Assembly: GCA_003220685.1 (NCBI GenBank)
Contig: QHTE01000052.1
Span: 150,397 to 214,396, forward strand
Direction of reading: 5' to 3'
Length of the DNA: 64,000 nt
Source of the DNA: Candidatus Rokuibacteriota bacterium
GTDB taxonomy: Bacteria > Methylomirabilota > Methylomirabilia > Rokubacteriales > CSP1-6
The notes beneath the pieces are model-generated. The model was not told where the DNA came from. It saw only the letters and a program-made list of their open reading frames with translations, and made no database searches. A program made the position numbers and the translations under genes. Every line of letters begins with the position of its first letter. Within the stretch, counting starts at the first letter, position 1. Of the stretch, positions 53,636 through 61,844 are shown piece by piece.

Positions 53636-54949
53636 TTACGTGTCCCCCCGCGATGGAAATAAATGGTCTTCGGCCCTCGTCGTCCAGAAGCGGTCGGGGC
53701 GGCGCGCGACGCGATCGGTCAGAAGCCGCTCGGCGCGCTCCGTGTCCCCCGCCCTGAAACAGGCCTCGAGCAGGGTGTCGTGGAAGACGTCACGCTGGGC
53801 GCGGCTGCCGCCGAGCTCCACGATCCGCGGCGTCAGCGGCTCGATCCGCTCGATCGAGCGGCGGTAATCTCGGGCGGCGAACGCCTGGATGCCCTCGACC
53901 AGCGGTATCAGCACGTCGCGGACCAGTCCCGTCCGATCGCGCGCGCTGCGCTCGCGCAGCATCCCGAGCTGGCGCTCGGCGGTCGTCCAGTCACCGCTCG
54001 CCGCGAGCGCCATCGCGAGATGCGCCGCGTGGAAGAGGAGCGCCTGCCGATCCAGCCGCTCGCCGGCGATCCGCGCGAACGGCGTCCACCGGTCACCGAC
54101 GTCGCGGCCGAGGAGCTCGAGCCGCCACAGGAGCGAGATCGAGTCGTGGAGGTCGCCCGGAATCGACGACGGCGTGCCCTCGAACACCGTCCGCCCGAGC
54201 TCGGACGCCGCGTCGTACTCGCCTCGCCCCATGTGCATCAGCGCGAGATGCCACAAGAGATGGTTTCTGAACCACCCGAGATGCGTGCACGGCTCGACGG
54301 CCGGCGGCAGGCGCGTGATGCCCGTGTCGAACGCCGCCATCTCGTAGAGCGCGTGGGCGAGCGCGTGGATCGCCCAGGCGTCGCGTGGGTTCTTCTGGTT
54401 GGCTACCAGCGCCATGCGGACGGCCTCGTCGCAGCGGCCGGCCTGCTCGAGCGCGAACGCGTGCAGGCCGAGCATGAAGCCGTTGCCCGGATGGTGGCGG
54501 GTCAACGCGTCGGCCAGCGCCAGCATCTCCGGGAACTTGCCCTGCCAGAACAACACGAAGTAGAGGCGCTGAAAGACCAGGAGGTCCCGCGGATAATCCG
54601 CCAGATGCTCGCGCATCGCGCCGGCGGCGTCGTGGCCCTTGCCCTCGACGACAAGGGCGAGGCCCTCGACGTGGCGGCGCTCGCGATCGGTCTGCGATAC
54701 GGCCGCGGCGCGCGCAGTCTTCGCGGCGTCTTGCGCCTCGGCGAAGCGCTCCTCGAGGAACAGGCAGACGGCAGCGCCGGCGTGAGCGAGTGCGAGTCCC
54801 GGATCGAGGGCGGTCGCGGCGTGGAAGCGCTCGAGGGCCCGGGCGTCCCAGGACAGGAGGCCCTCGACCGCGTGGTCGTATGCTTCGACGGTGGCCGCCG
54901 CCCCGGTGCTTACCGGCAAGCCGTAGCCGTCGTGGCGCATGCCCGGCAT
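53636..54949 (-). CDS. TPR-like protein similar to TTC38
   Basis: A 437-residue helical-repeat protein. It starts with a YDHAVEGLLSWDARALERFHAA module, then repeated pairs of helices (GFMLGLHAFALEQAGRCDEA, DAWAIHALAHALYEM, WFRNHLLWHLALMHMGRGEYD). The pattern resembles TTC38-like proteins, whose function is not known. The first Met could be residue 1 or 4. It lies one base after the alpha/beta hydrolase gene and near the exosortase. Confidence 0.8.
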   Translation of the reverse strand: MPGMRHDGYGLPVSTGAAATVEAYDHAVEGLLSWDARALERFHAATALDPGLALAHAGAAVCLFLEERFAEAQDAAKTARAAAVSQTDRERRHVEGLALVVEGKGHDAAGAMREHLADYPRDLLVFQRLYFVLFWQGKFPEMLALADALTRHHPGNGFMLGLHAFALEQAGRCDEAVRMALVANQKNPRDAWAIHALAHALYEMAAFDTGITRLPPAVEPCTHLGWFRNHLLWHLALMHMGRGEYDAASELGRTVFEGTPSSIPGDLHDSISLLWRLELLGRDVGDRWTPFARIAGERLDRQALLFHAAHLAMALAASGDWTTAERQLGMLRERSARDRTGLVRDVLIPLVEGIQAFAARDYRRSIERIEPLTPRIVELGGSRAQRDVFHDTLLEACFRAGDTERAERLLTDRVARRPDRFWTTRAEDHLFPSRGDT

Positions 54950-54950
54950 G

Positions 54951-55961
54951 CTAGCAGAACGGCGCGGCGCGGGACGCGGCTTCGCCCTCGACGAGGGCGG
55001 CGAGGAACTCGACCGCCCGGCGCTCGGCCCACGATTCGACGCGCCACGGCCAGCGGCCCTCGAGGAAGGCCGCGTGCCCGCCGCGCCGGACGAACTGCGC
55101 CTGCACCGCGGGCGGCAGGTCGGCCAGATCGGGCAGCGCCCCGGCCGGGACGATCGGATCGTCGAGCGCGTTGACGAGCAAGGTTGGCCGCTGAATGCGG
55201 CTGAGGTACGGGGCGCTCGACGCGCGCGTCCAGTAGTCGCGCTCGTCCTTGAAACCGTTGAGCGGCGCGGTCACGGCGCGGTCGTACTCGGCGAAGGTCC
55301 GCGCGCGCAGTGCGAGCGGCCCGTCGACGATCTCGCGCAGTCCCGGGTCGCGCGCGGCCTTCAGGCGCACCTTGGCCCGCATCGTTGCCAGGAAGTTCCT
55401 GGTGTACACCAGGCGGCAGAAGCCGCGATCGAGGGTCTCGGCGCAGGACGCGAGATCGAACGGCACCGAGATCGCCACGGCACCGGCGACCGGGCCGGGG
55501 ACGTCGGCTTGCCGCTCGCCGAGCCACTTGAGCAACACGTTCCCGCCCAGTGAGACGCCGACCGCGCCGAGGCGCAGGCCGGGCTCTCGCGCGGCGAGCA
55601 TCCCGACGACCTCGTCGAGGTCGGCCGTGTGGCCGGAATGATAGAAGGAGCGGAGGCGGTTCAGCTCACCGCTGCAGGATCTGAAGTTCAGAGTGACGGC
55701 CCGCCAGCCGCGGGCGAGCGCCTGGCGCGCGAGCCCCACCACGTAGTGCGAGCGCGACGAGCCTTCGAGCCCGTGCAGCACCAGCAGGAGCGGCGCATCC
55801 GGCCGGGCGGAGTCGGCCCAGTCGAGGTCGACGAAATCGCCGTCCGGCGTGGCGACGCGCTCCCGCCGCCACCGGATCCGGTGACGGCGGAAGAGCGGGC
55901 CCCAGATCGTCTGCACGTGCGGGTTCCGGCCCCACCAGGGCGGCCGGAACGCCGCGGCTAG
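54951..55961 (-). CDS. Alpha/beta hydrolase of the YheT family
   Basis: Serine hydrolase or esterase of about 336 residues. The family start NPHVQTIWGPLFRR, the oxyanion-loop HGLEGSSRSHY, NFRSCSGELNR, nucleophile elbow GVSLGGN and catalytic residues in ALDDPIVP and GGHAAFL are all present. No ATG, GTG or TTG lies at the expected place. The frame is open from within the preceding UGSC gene, with an overlapping CTA at 55961, so the true start is unresolved. It may start at a rare codon with coupling to the UGSC stop. Confidence 0.8.
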   Translation of the reverse strand, partial: LAAAFRPPWWGRNPHVQTIWGPLFRRHRIRWRRERVATPDGDFVDLDWADSARPDAPLLLVLHGLEGSSRSHYVVGLARQALARGWRAVTLNFRSCSGELNRLRSFYHSGHTADLDEVVGMLAAREPGLRLGAVGVSLGGNVLLKWLGERQADVPGPVAGAVAISVPFDLASCAETLDRGFCRLVYTRNFLATMRAKVRLKAARDPGLREIVDGPLALRARTFAEYDRAVTAPLNGFKDERDYWTRASSAPYLSRIQRPTLLVNALDDPIVPAGALPDLADLPPAVQAQFVRRGGHAAFLEGRWPWRVESWAERRAVEFLAALVEGEAASRAAPFC

Positions 55962-56488
55962 TCCTGGCCGCGCAGCAGGAGCTTCGCGACCTCGGGTGCG
56001 ATCGCCCGCGCGCGCTCGTCGAGCTCCGCCTCGGTGAGGTTCGCGATCGGGTGCGGCATCATCAGGAACTTGTAGGTCGGTACGCCCCATTGCTCGGCCA
56101 TGGCGCGAGCGGTGCGCTCGAAGACGTCCGTGACGATCGAGGCCGCCGGCACCGCGTTCTTCTCCAGCACGATTCCGTCGAGCACACTGCCCGACGAGCA
56201 GGACCCTCAGTCTCCGATGCCGGCGACGATGACGTCGCAGGTCTTCCGCACCTCCTGGATGATCTCCTCGTGCGCGGGGACCGACGCGTTGTGCTTGCGG
56301 AACATGCGCGTCTCGCTGGCGCCGTACTCCGACTTCAAGATCTCGCCGATCCGGAGCAGGAGCTTGTCGGAGTTGTACTTCGTGTTCTCGATGAGCCCGA
56401 TGCGCTTGCCCTGCAAGGTGCCGGGCCGGTCCACATACGCGATCGGCTGCTTCGCCGCCTCGACGGTGGGATCCAGAAGCTCGATCAT
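55958..56488 (-). CDS. UGSC-family selenoprotein with in-frame UGA
   Basis: A 176-residue protein of the UGSC family, named for its U-G-S-C motif. The frame is IVAGIGD-U-GSCSSGSVLDG, with UGA at 56209-56207 as residue 94. The family uses Sec or Cys at this place, and the coding frame continues with sensible sequence (KNAVPAASIVTDVF) up to the real stop, ending LLRGQD. The start ATG 56488 has AAGGAGG upstream and overlaps the preceding gene as ATGA. The function is not known; a redox or thiol-linked role is suggested by the U-x-x-C motif. A SECIS-like hairpin follows the UGA. Confidence 0.88.
56175..56197 (-). promoter_or_regulatory. Candidate bacterial SECIS hairpin in the UGSC gene
   Basis: Starting 9 bases after the UGA, a 10-bp stem (56197-56188 with 56184-56175, two wobble pairs) carries a GUG loop, which includes the GU seen in apical loops of E. 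coli SECIS elements. The loop lies about 20 bases after the UGA, the usual distance. Confidence 0.65.
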
Positions 56489-57519
56489 CGCTTGACCTCC
56501 TTGGTCGTGGCGAGGGAGGAACGGGCACCGCCCCATCCCGGGATGAACGACGAGAACGACCCGGCGCGTCCGCCCGCCGCGACGATCAGGATGTCGTCGG
56601 GCTCGGCGACGATGGGCCTGAGCTTCGTGTCATCGCCGGGCTGGATCGCTCCGGGGATGCGATGGGTGCGCTTGAGGTGCGCGAGCGTGTTCTGCGTGTT
56701 CTCGAACAGGAACTGGCGGACCTCCTTCTTGCCCCAGCCGCTCCCGGCGATCGTCCGCATGTGCTCGCCGGCCAGGGTGACGACGTACTGCGGCTGGCGG
56801 CCGGCGCCGCCGGAGTGCTTCATCGAGTCGGCGAGCGTCGTCAGCACCCCTTCGGCGTCGGGCGAGAGCTGGTTGTAGAACTGATGCGGCGACTCGGCCG
56901 CCATCACCGTGACCGCGCTCTGGTCGGGCCGGAAGCCGCGCTCGACGTGCAGCGGTGTCCACGGGCTCTCCGCCTCATTCTCGGCGATCACGTACGAGAG
57001 CTTGCCCGGGTGCCCGAGCGTCCCGCGGTCGAGCAGGCCCGGCAGCGAGCCGCAGACGTTGCGCATCACCAGGCGCAGCGCGCGCCCGATGGAGAGATTC
57101 GCGCGCCAGCCCGGGCCGAAGAGGTTGTCGCCCGAGTTGATGTCGAGCTCGCGGGTGATCGGGCCGTTGACGATCATCAGGACCGCGGCGCCACCGGTCG
57201 ACGTGCCCGGGCCGTGATAGCCGAAGGCCGGGTCGCCGATACCCTGGACCGCGGCGACGACCACCGGTATGTACTCGGGCCGGCAGCCCGCCATGACCGC
57301 GTTGATCGCGACTTTCTCGGCGGTGACCGACACCGACCGATTCGTGATGTACGCGATCTCCTGCTTGGGATCGAGGTGCCCCGCCGCGAGCATCATGGTC
57401 ACTCGATCCTCGGTCGGTGGGACCACCGGCAAGCCGTCGGTCCACCCTTGCTGGAAGCAGAACTCGCCCGCGTCGACGTCGTCGACCCGATACCGCTTGG
57501 ACGTGAGCGCCACCGCCAT
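56485..57519 (-). CDS. Uncharacterised protein coupled to UGSC
   Basis: A 344-residue protein I cannot assign. It has a conserved-looking N-terminus GWTDGLPVVPPTEDRV near residues 25-40, a helical VAINAVMAGCRPEYIPVVVAA near 69-90, and repeated small-residue loops. No signal peptide or membrane helix is evident. Its stop overlaps the UGSC start as ATGA, so the two are made in fixed ratio, and probably work together. It might be the enzyme or partner of the UGSC selenoprotein. Confidence 0.65.
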   Translation of the reverse strand: MAVALTSKRYRVDDVDAGEFCFQQGWTDGLPVVPPTEDRVTMMLAAGHLDPKQEIAYITNRSVSVTAEKVAINAVMAGCRPEYIPVVVAAVQGIGDPAFGYHGPGTSTGGAAVLMIVNGPITRELDINSGDNLFGPGWRANLSIGRALRLVMRNVCGSLPGLLDRGTLGHPGKLSYVIAENEAESPWTPLHVERGFRPDQSAVTVMAAESPHQFYNQLSPDAEGVLTTLADSMKHSGGAGRQPQYVVTLAGEHMRTIAGSGWGKKEVRQFLFENTQNTLAHLKRTHRIPGAIQPGDDTKLRPIVAEPDDILIVAAGGRAGSFSSFIPGWGGARSSLATTKEVKR

Positions 57520-57579
57520 CGCCGCCTCCCTCTCCTATCCGCCTGCCTTCATGGCCCAGCAGTATAGCGCCCAGACCGG

Positions 57580-58734
57580 CTATCGCCGAGCGCGTGTCCC
57601 GGCCAGGGCGAAGACCGAGGTGGCCGCCACCGCGAGCGCCGCCACCAGCAGTGACTCGGCGAACGCCCCGAGGAAGCCGACCGCCGCGCTCCGGGCGGCG
57701 ACGATCTGGCCCGTCACCGCGACGCCCGCGACGACACCGAGCGTGCGGGTCAGGAACGAGAACCCGCCCGCGGCCCCCTGGCGGCTCGACGGAAACGCCG
57801 CCATGATCGCCGCCATGTTGGGGACCTCGAAGAAGCCGAGCCCGAAGCCGGCGACGAAGAGTGCCAGCGCGATCGCGCCGAGCGGCGTGGTGGCGTCGAC
57901 GAAGCCGAGCGCCGCGAGGCCGGCGGCCTCGAGCCCGAGCCCCACGACGGCGGGCATCGAGGCGCCGACGCGGTCGGCGAGGCGGCCGCCCAGGGGCGCC
58001 GCGACCGTCGTGCCGAGCGGCGTCAGCATGAAGAAAATCCCGCCGACGAAGGCACCGAGCCCGCGTGTCTCGACTAGATAGAACGGCGCCAGGAGCCAGA
58101 TCGCGAAGATCGCGCCCCTGGCGACGAAGGACAGGGCGCCCGCGCGCAGCACAGGCCCTGGTGCGACGCCGCCGAAGACCACCGGCTGACGCTCGGACTG
58201 CCCGGGCTCGGCGCGCGTGGCGGCCGCCCAGACGAGGACGGCGAGCGCCGCCGGCACGCGCACGTGATAGACGGCGCGCCAGCCGAAGGATTCAACCAGC
58301 GCGCCGGCCGGAAGCGTGCCCAGCAAGCCCAGCCCCATCGCCGCGCTCAGGAAGCCGAGCCGGCGGCCGCGAGCTTCCGGCGGCGCCCCGAAGGTCGCCA
58401 GCGCGGGCGCCGTCCCGTAGATCAGCCCTCCCGCGAAGCCCTGGACGACGCGCGCGACGAGGAGCCAGTCGAAGCTCGGGGCGGCGCCGCCCATGACGAA
58501 GGCGGCCGCGCTCAGCGCCAGGCCGGCGCGGAACACCGCGACGTGCCCGATCCGGTCGGCGGCGGCCCCGCCGACGAACGACGTGACCGCGTAGGTCAGC
58601 ACGTAGCAGATGATCACCCAGCGCACGCGCTCGGGCGGCACCGAGAAGGCCTTCGCGATCGCCGGAAACGCGATGTTCATCATGGAGTCGAGCGACACGA
58701 CGAGCGCGCCCGCGGCGGCGACCCACCGAGACAT
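57580..58734 (-). CDS. MFS transporter
   Basis: Integral membrane transporter of 384 residues with about twelve helices. The DHA-type motif GGAAADRIGHVAVFRAGL between helices 2 and 3 and a helix-5 proline/glycine pattern identify the family; substrate unknown. ATG 58734 fits the family start; an upstream frame adds only basic sequence. It is divergent from the decayed TauE gene. Confidence 0.88.
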   Translation of the reverse strand: MSRWVAAAGALVVSLDSMMNIAFPAIAKAFSVPPERVRWVIICYVLTYAVTSFVGGAAADRIGHVAVFRAGLALSAAAFVMGGAAPSFDWLLVARVVQGFAGGLIYGTAPALATFGAPPEARGRRLGFLSAAMGLGLLGTLPAGALVESFGWRAVYHVRVPAALAVLVWAAATRAEPGQSERQPVVFGGVAPGPVLRAGALSFVARGAIFAIWLLAPFYLVETRGLGAFVGGIFFMLTPLGTTVAAPLGGRLADRVGASMPAVVGLGLEAAGLAALGFVDATTPLGAIALALFVAGFGLGFFEVPNMAAIMAAFPSSRQGAAGGFSFLTRTLGVVAGVAVTGQIVAARSAAVGFLGAFAESLLVAALAVAATSVFALAGTRARR

Positions 58735-58754
58735 TCCGCGTATGATGACACGAC

Positions 58755-59357
58755 ATGCCCGATCCGATCGGCTGGGCGGTCCTCGTCGTGGGCGCGCTCG
58801 CGGGCTCACTCGTCGGCGGCGTCGCCGGGTTCGGGACCGGGATCATCATGCTTCCGCTCGTCGCGTGGGTGCTCGGCCTGCGCTCGGCGGTGCCCGTGCT
58901 GACGGTGACGATGGCGCTCGGCAACCTCGCGCGGATCTGGTGAAGCCGCGGCGAGGTGGACCGTGCGGTCGTCCTCGCGACGGATTTCTTTCGCATGCGC
59001 CTGCGCTACTTCCCGGTGCTCGGCGCGGTGGTCGGGCTCGTCTCCGGGCTCGTGGTCACCACCGGACCGCTGAACACCCCGTTCTTCCTCGCCGACGGTC
59101 TTCGCCGCAGCGCGTACGTTGGTACCGAGGCGGTCTGCGCGATGGTCATGCACCTGTCGCGCGGCGCCGCGCTCGCGCGCTACGCACGGCTGACCTGGGA
59201 GACCTTCGTAGTGGGCGCGGCGCTCGGCGCGACGATGTTCGCGGGCTCGTGGGCCGGGCGGAGGCTCCTCGACCGCATGAGCGATCGCGTGTTTCTCGGC
59301 ATCATCGAGGTCCTGCTGGTCCTCCTGGGCTTGCACTCGCTTCTCTTTCCGCGGTAA
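58755..59357 (+). pseudogene. Decayed TauE/SafE-type permease
   Basis: The first 62 residues (LVVGALAGSLVGGVAGFG to LARIW) and the later part (LRYFPVLGAVVGLVSGLVVTTGP onward) belong to one TauE/SafE protein in the same frame. A UGA at 58941-58943 stops it where relatives continue, and the segment after it is about 50 residues too short, with no helices 4 and 5. So there is a nonsense change plus an internal deletion. The end is otherwise well kept (GIIEVLLVLLGLHSLLF). Confidence 0.8.
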
Positions 59358-59368
59358 AACCGGACCTC

Positions 59369-59764
59369 GTGGACATCGAGATCGGCGCCACCGCGGAGGT
59401 CGTTTACACGGTCGACGACAGCAAGACGGCCCACGCGATGGGCAATCGCGGCGTCCACGTCTTCGCCACGCCGTTCGTCATCGGCATGCTGGAGGACGCC
59501 GCCGGCGCGGTGATGCGGCCGCACCTGCCGTCCGGAGCCGGATCCGTCGGCACCATGGTCGAGATGAAGCACCTGGCCCCGACCCCCGTCGGCTTGAAGG
59601 TGCGCGCGAAGGCGACCCTGCTCGAGTCGGACGGCAAGCGCTTCCTGTTCGCGGTCGAGGCGTGGGACGACCGGGAGAAGATCGCCGAGGGGCGACACGA
59701 GCGGTTCTTCGTGCCGGACATGGAGAAGTTCCTCGCGCGCGCGATGAAGAAGAGCGCCGGCTGA
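59369..59764 (+). CDS. Hot-dog-fold thioesterase, fluoroacetyl-CoA-thioesterase-like
   Basis: A 131-residue single hot-dog domain. The EDAAGAVMRPHLPSG segment and the TMVEMKHLAPTPVG turn match the FlK-like family, in which Glu and His act in acyl-CoA hydrolysis. The GTG at 59369 is the family start. It overlaps the next gene as TGATG and begins a short operon with two MaoC genes. Confidence 0.8.
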   Translation: MDIEIGATAEVVYTVDDSKTAHAMGNRGVHVFATPFVIGMLEDAAGAVMRPHLPSGAGSVGTMVEMKHLAPTPVGLKVRAKATLLESDGKRFLFAVEAWDDREKIAEGRHERFFVPDMEKFLARAMKKSAG

Positions 59765-60219
59765 TGCCGATCCAGATCAACAAGTCGCTGATCGGCCGGG
59801 AGTACCCTCCCTACGCCGTCACGGTCGAGCGCGGGAAGATCAAGGAGTTCGCGCGCGCGCTCGGCGACGCGAACTCGCTCTACCTCGACGACCGGGTGGG
59901 CGCGGCCTCCGGGTGGGGCGACATCATCGCGCCGCCGACGTTCTCGGTGACCTTCCGCGACGAGACCGCCGACACCGCCGCCTTCCTGCGCGAGCTCGGC
60001 ACGGACATCTCGCGCGTCCTCCACGGCGAGCAAGAGTTCGAGCTGTTCCGCCCGCTGCAGCCCGGGCGCACCTATCTCTGCCGCGCCAAGGTCGTCGACA
60101 TCTACGAGAAGACCGGGCGGAGTGGCCCGATGGCGTTCGTGGTCCGCGAGACCAGCATCGCCGACGGCTCGAACGAGATCGTGGCCACCATGCGCGGCGT
60201 GACGGTGGTGCGGCTGTGA
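59764..60219 (+). CDS. MaoC-like hydratase subunit, N-terminal type (HadA-like)
   Basis: A 151-residue hot-dog protein of the FAS1-like MaoC-N type (IGREYPPYAVTVERGKIKEF, then FARALGDANSLYLDD). It lacks the hydratase Asp/His pair, which the partner has, so it would be the structural half of a heterodimer. Overlaps the next gene as GTGA. Confidence 0.85.
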   Translation: MPIQINKSLIGREYPPYAVTVERGKIKEFARALGDANSLYLDDRVGAASGWGDIIAPPTFSVTFRDETADTAAFLRELGTDISRVLHGEQEFELFRPLQPGRTYLCRAKVVDIYEKTGRSGPMAFVVRETSIADGSNEIVATMRGVTVVRL

Positions 60220-60650
60220 AGTATGGGAAGGTCTACTTCGACGACGTCAAGGTGGGCGACGAGCTGCCGCCGCTCGTGAAGGGCCCGATCCAGCAGATCC
60301 AGCTCACGCGCTACGCCGGGGCGTCCGGCGACTTCAATCCCATCCATCAGGACGACGAGTTCGCGCGCGCGGCCGGGATGGGCGCCGTCTTCGCCCATGG
60401 CATGCTCTCGATGGGGTTCGTCGGTCAGGCGGTGACGGACTGGTCGGGCGCCGGCACGGTCAGAAAGCTCGGCGTGAGATTCGCGGCGCTCGTCAGGCTG
60501 AAGGACGTCGTGACCTGCCGCGGGCGCGTGGTCGGCAAGTCGTCCAAGGACGACGTGCACCTCGTCGAGCTCGAGGTGTGGGCCGAGAACCAGCGCGCCG
60601 AGAAAGTCGTCACCGGCCGGGCCACGGTCGCTCTGCCCGTGCGTTCATAG
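60216..60650 (+). CDS. MaoC-like hydratase catalytic subunit (HadB-like)
   Basis: A 144-residue (R)-enoyl-CoA/acyl hydratase-type protein. The hydratase-2 motif YAGASGDFNPIHQDDEFA near residues 29-46 contains the catalytic Asp and His. With the gene before it this gives the two halves of a hot-dog heterodimer. GTG 60216 overlaps the preceding stop. A double-hairpin element follows. Confidence 0.88.
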   Translation: MKYGKVYFDDVKVGDELPPLVKGPIQQIQLTRYAGASGDFNPIHQDDEFARAAGMGAVFAHGMLSMGFVGQAVTDWSGAGTVRKLGVRFAALVRLKDVVTCRGRVVGKSSKDDVHLVELEVWAENQRAEKVVTGRATVALPVRS

Positions 60651-60653
60651 AAA

Positions 60654-60721
60654 TGGGGGGCCACGACATGGCCCCCCAACCCCCCCAACGCTCGGAAGCG
60701 CCCCGGCGGAGCCGTGGCGCT
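60654..60721. terminator. Double-hairpin intergenic element, second copy
   Basis: A 9-bp stem (60654-60662 with 60670-60678), a C-rich linker and a second stem (60697-60707 with 60711-60721, one mismatch) with a GGA loop. It has the same order, linker and trailing CTCGAC as the element at 3995-4061, and again lies between convergent genes. Confidence 0.6.
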
Positions 60722-60741
60722 CCTCGACAACGCTTGGCGAA

Positions 60742-61245
60742 CTAGCCGCCCGGCATCAATCCCTTCGCGGCGACCCACTCGCGCAGGGCTTCGCGCGTCG
60801 ACTGGAACGCGAGGGCGTCCCACGGAATCTGCTCGGGCCTGACCCATTCGAGCGCGTCGTTCTCGTCGCACGTGGTCAGGGTGCCGCCGATCACGCGCGC
60901 CTTGTAGACGATGATCACCGGAGCCGCCGGGTACGTGTAGACGTTCAGGAGTCCGGTCAGGTCCACCTTCAGGCCCGTCTCCTCGAACGTCTCCCGCATC
61001 GCGCCGTCCGTGACGGTCTCGCCGAAGTCGACGAACCCGCCCGGAAACGTCCAGAGACCGCTGCCCGGATTGATCGAGCGCCGGGTCAGCAAGATGGCGC
61101 CGTCCTGCTCGGGAATGGTCGCGGCGACGACCTTCGGGTTCAGATAGAAGACGAAGCGGCAGCGGGAGCACACTTTCTGTTCGCGATGGTCGGGCGGCAC
61201 CGCCTCGACCGCGAGCCGGGCGCCGCAGAGCGGGCAGAAGCTCAT
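60742..61245 (-). CDS. NUDIX hydrolase with N-terminal zinc ribbon
   Basis: A 167-residue protein. Cys4-x2-Cys7 and Cys26-x2-Cys29 form a zinc ribbon. The NUDIX box GGFVDFGETVTDGAM-RETFEETGL near 69-92 has the full GX5EX7REUXEEXGU pattern. It would hydrolyse a nucleoside diphosphate derivative; the NudC-type zinc ribbon suggests NADH or a related substrate, but the characteristic SQPWPFPxS motif is absent. Confidence 0.88.
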   Translation of the reverse strand: MSFCPLCGARLAVEAVPPDHREQKVCSRCRFVFYLNPKVVAATIPEQDGAILLTRRSINPGSGLWTFPGGFVDFGETVTDGAMRETFEETGLKVDLTGLLNVYTYPAAPVIIVYKARVIGGTLTTCDENDALEWVRPEQIPWDALAFQSTREALREWVAAKGLMPGG

Positions 61246-61314
61246 CGTCGCGGGGGTCAGGACCGGATTGTCGCCCACTCCCACGAGTCTAAACCAGCTA
61301 TTCTGGATGCGACA

Positions 61315-61773
61315 ATGGCCGACGATCGCCGGGGCCCCCTCGTCATCGGCGCGCTCACCGCGTTCACCGGCGCGGTGGTCTTCCTCGCCCCCGGCGACGT
61401 GATCCCCGTGCCCGACAAGACGTTCGGCGCCCCGCGCTGGATCGTCGCGGTATTCGCGCTCAGCTTCTTCTTCGGCGGCGCCTACGCCGCCGCGCTTGCG
61501 CTTCCGGCCCCGCAGATGCGGCGGCTGCTCGGGGGCGCCGCCGGGCTGGCCCTTGTCACGGGCGGTGCCCTCTTCATGACGTGGGCCGCGCTCACCGGTC
61601 GCGGCAGGCGGGCGTCCGCGCCGGCCCGTCCCGACGCGCTGGTGTTCGGACCCGACGTCGGCGGGTTCATCGTGGGCGCGTTTTTCTGGCTCTTCGCGGT
61701 CCCGATCGACGCCATCGCCCTCGTCGCCTGGTTCATCGCGCTGAGATCGCTCACCAGACGGACGCCGCCTTGA
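61315..61773 (+). CDS. Small membrane protein of unknown function
   Basis: A 152-residue protein with four hydrophobic segments (near 10-28, 40-62, 72-92 and 115-140). No family recognised. The ATG at 61315 is chosen since the sequence before it is shadow of the NUDIX gene; TATTCT lies 17 bases upstream, which would leave a very short leader. Confidence 0.55.
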   Translation: MADDRRGPLVIGALTAFTGAVVFLAPGDVIPVPDKTFGAPRWIVAVFALSFFFGGAYAAALALPAPQMRRLLGGAAGLALVTGGALFMTWAALTGRGRRASAPARPDALVFGPDVGGFIVGAFFWLFAVPIDAIALVAWFIALRSLTRRTPP

Positions 61774-61799
61774 CACTCCGCGCGGCCGGGTGCTACAAC
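61770..61799 (+). promoter_or_regulatory. Sigma-70 promoter of the second Liv-type cluster
   Basis: TTGACA (61770-61775), overlapping the stop codon of the membrane protein gene, and TACAAC (61794-61799) with 18 bases between them. Confidence 0.6.
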
Positions 61800-61844
61800 G
61801 CGACCGTCGCGCCGGAACGTCTTTCCCGACCAGGAGGTCTTCGC

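Noticed and set aside
58941..58943. In-frame UGA in the TauE/SafE-like gene as another selenocysteine codon
   Set aside because: The codon falls in a membrane segment where relatives probably have Trp, there is no Cys or Sec motif nearby, and the gene also has an internal deletion; a nonsense mutation explains it better.
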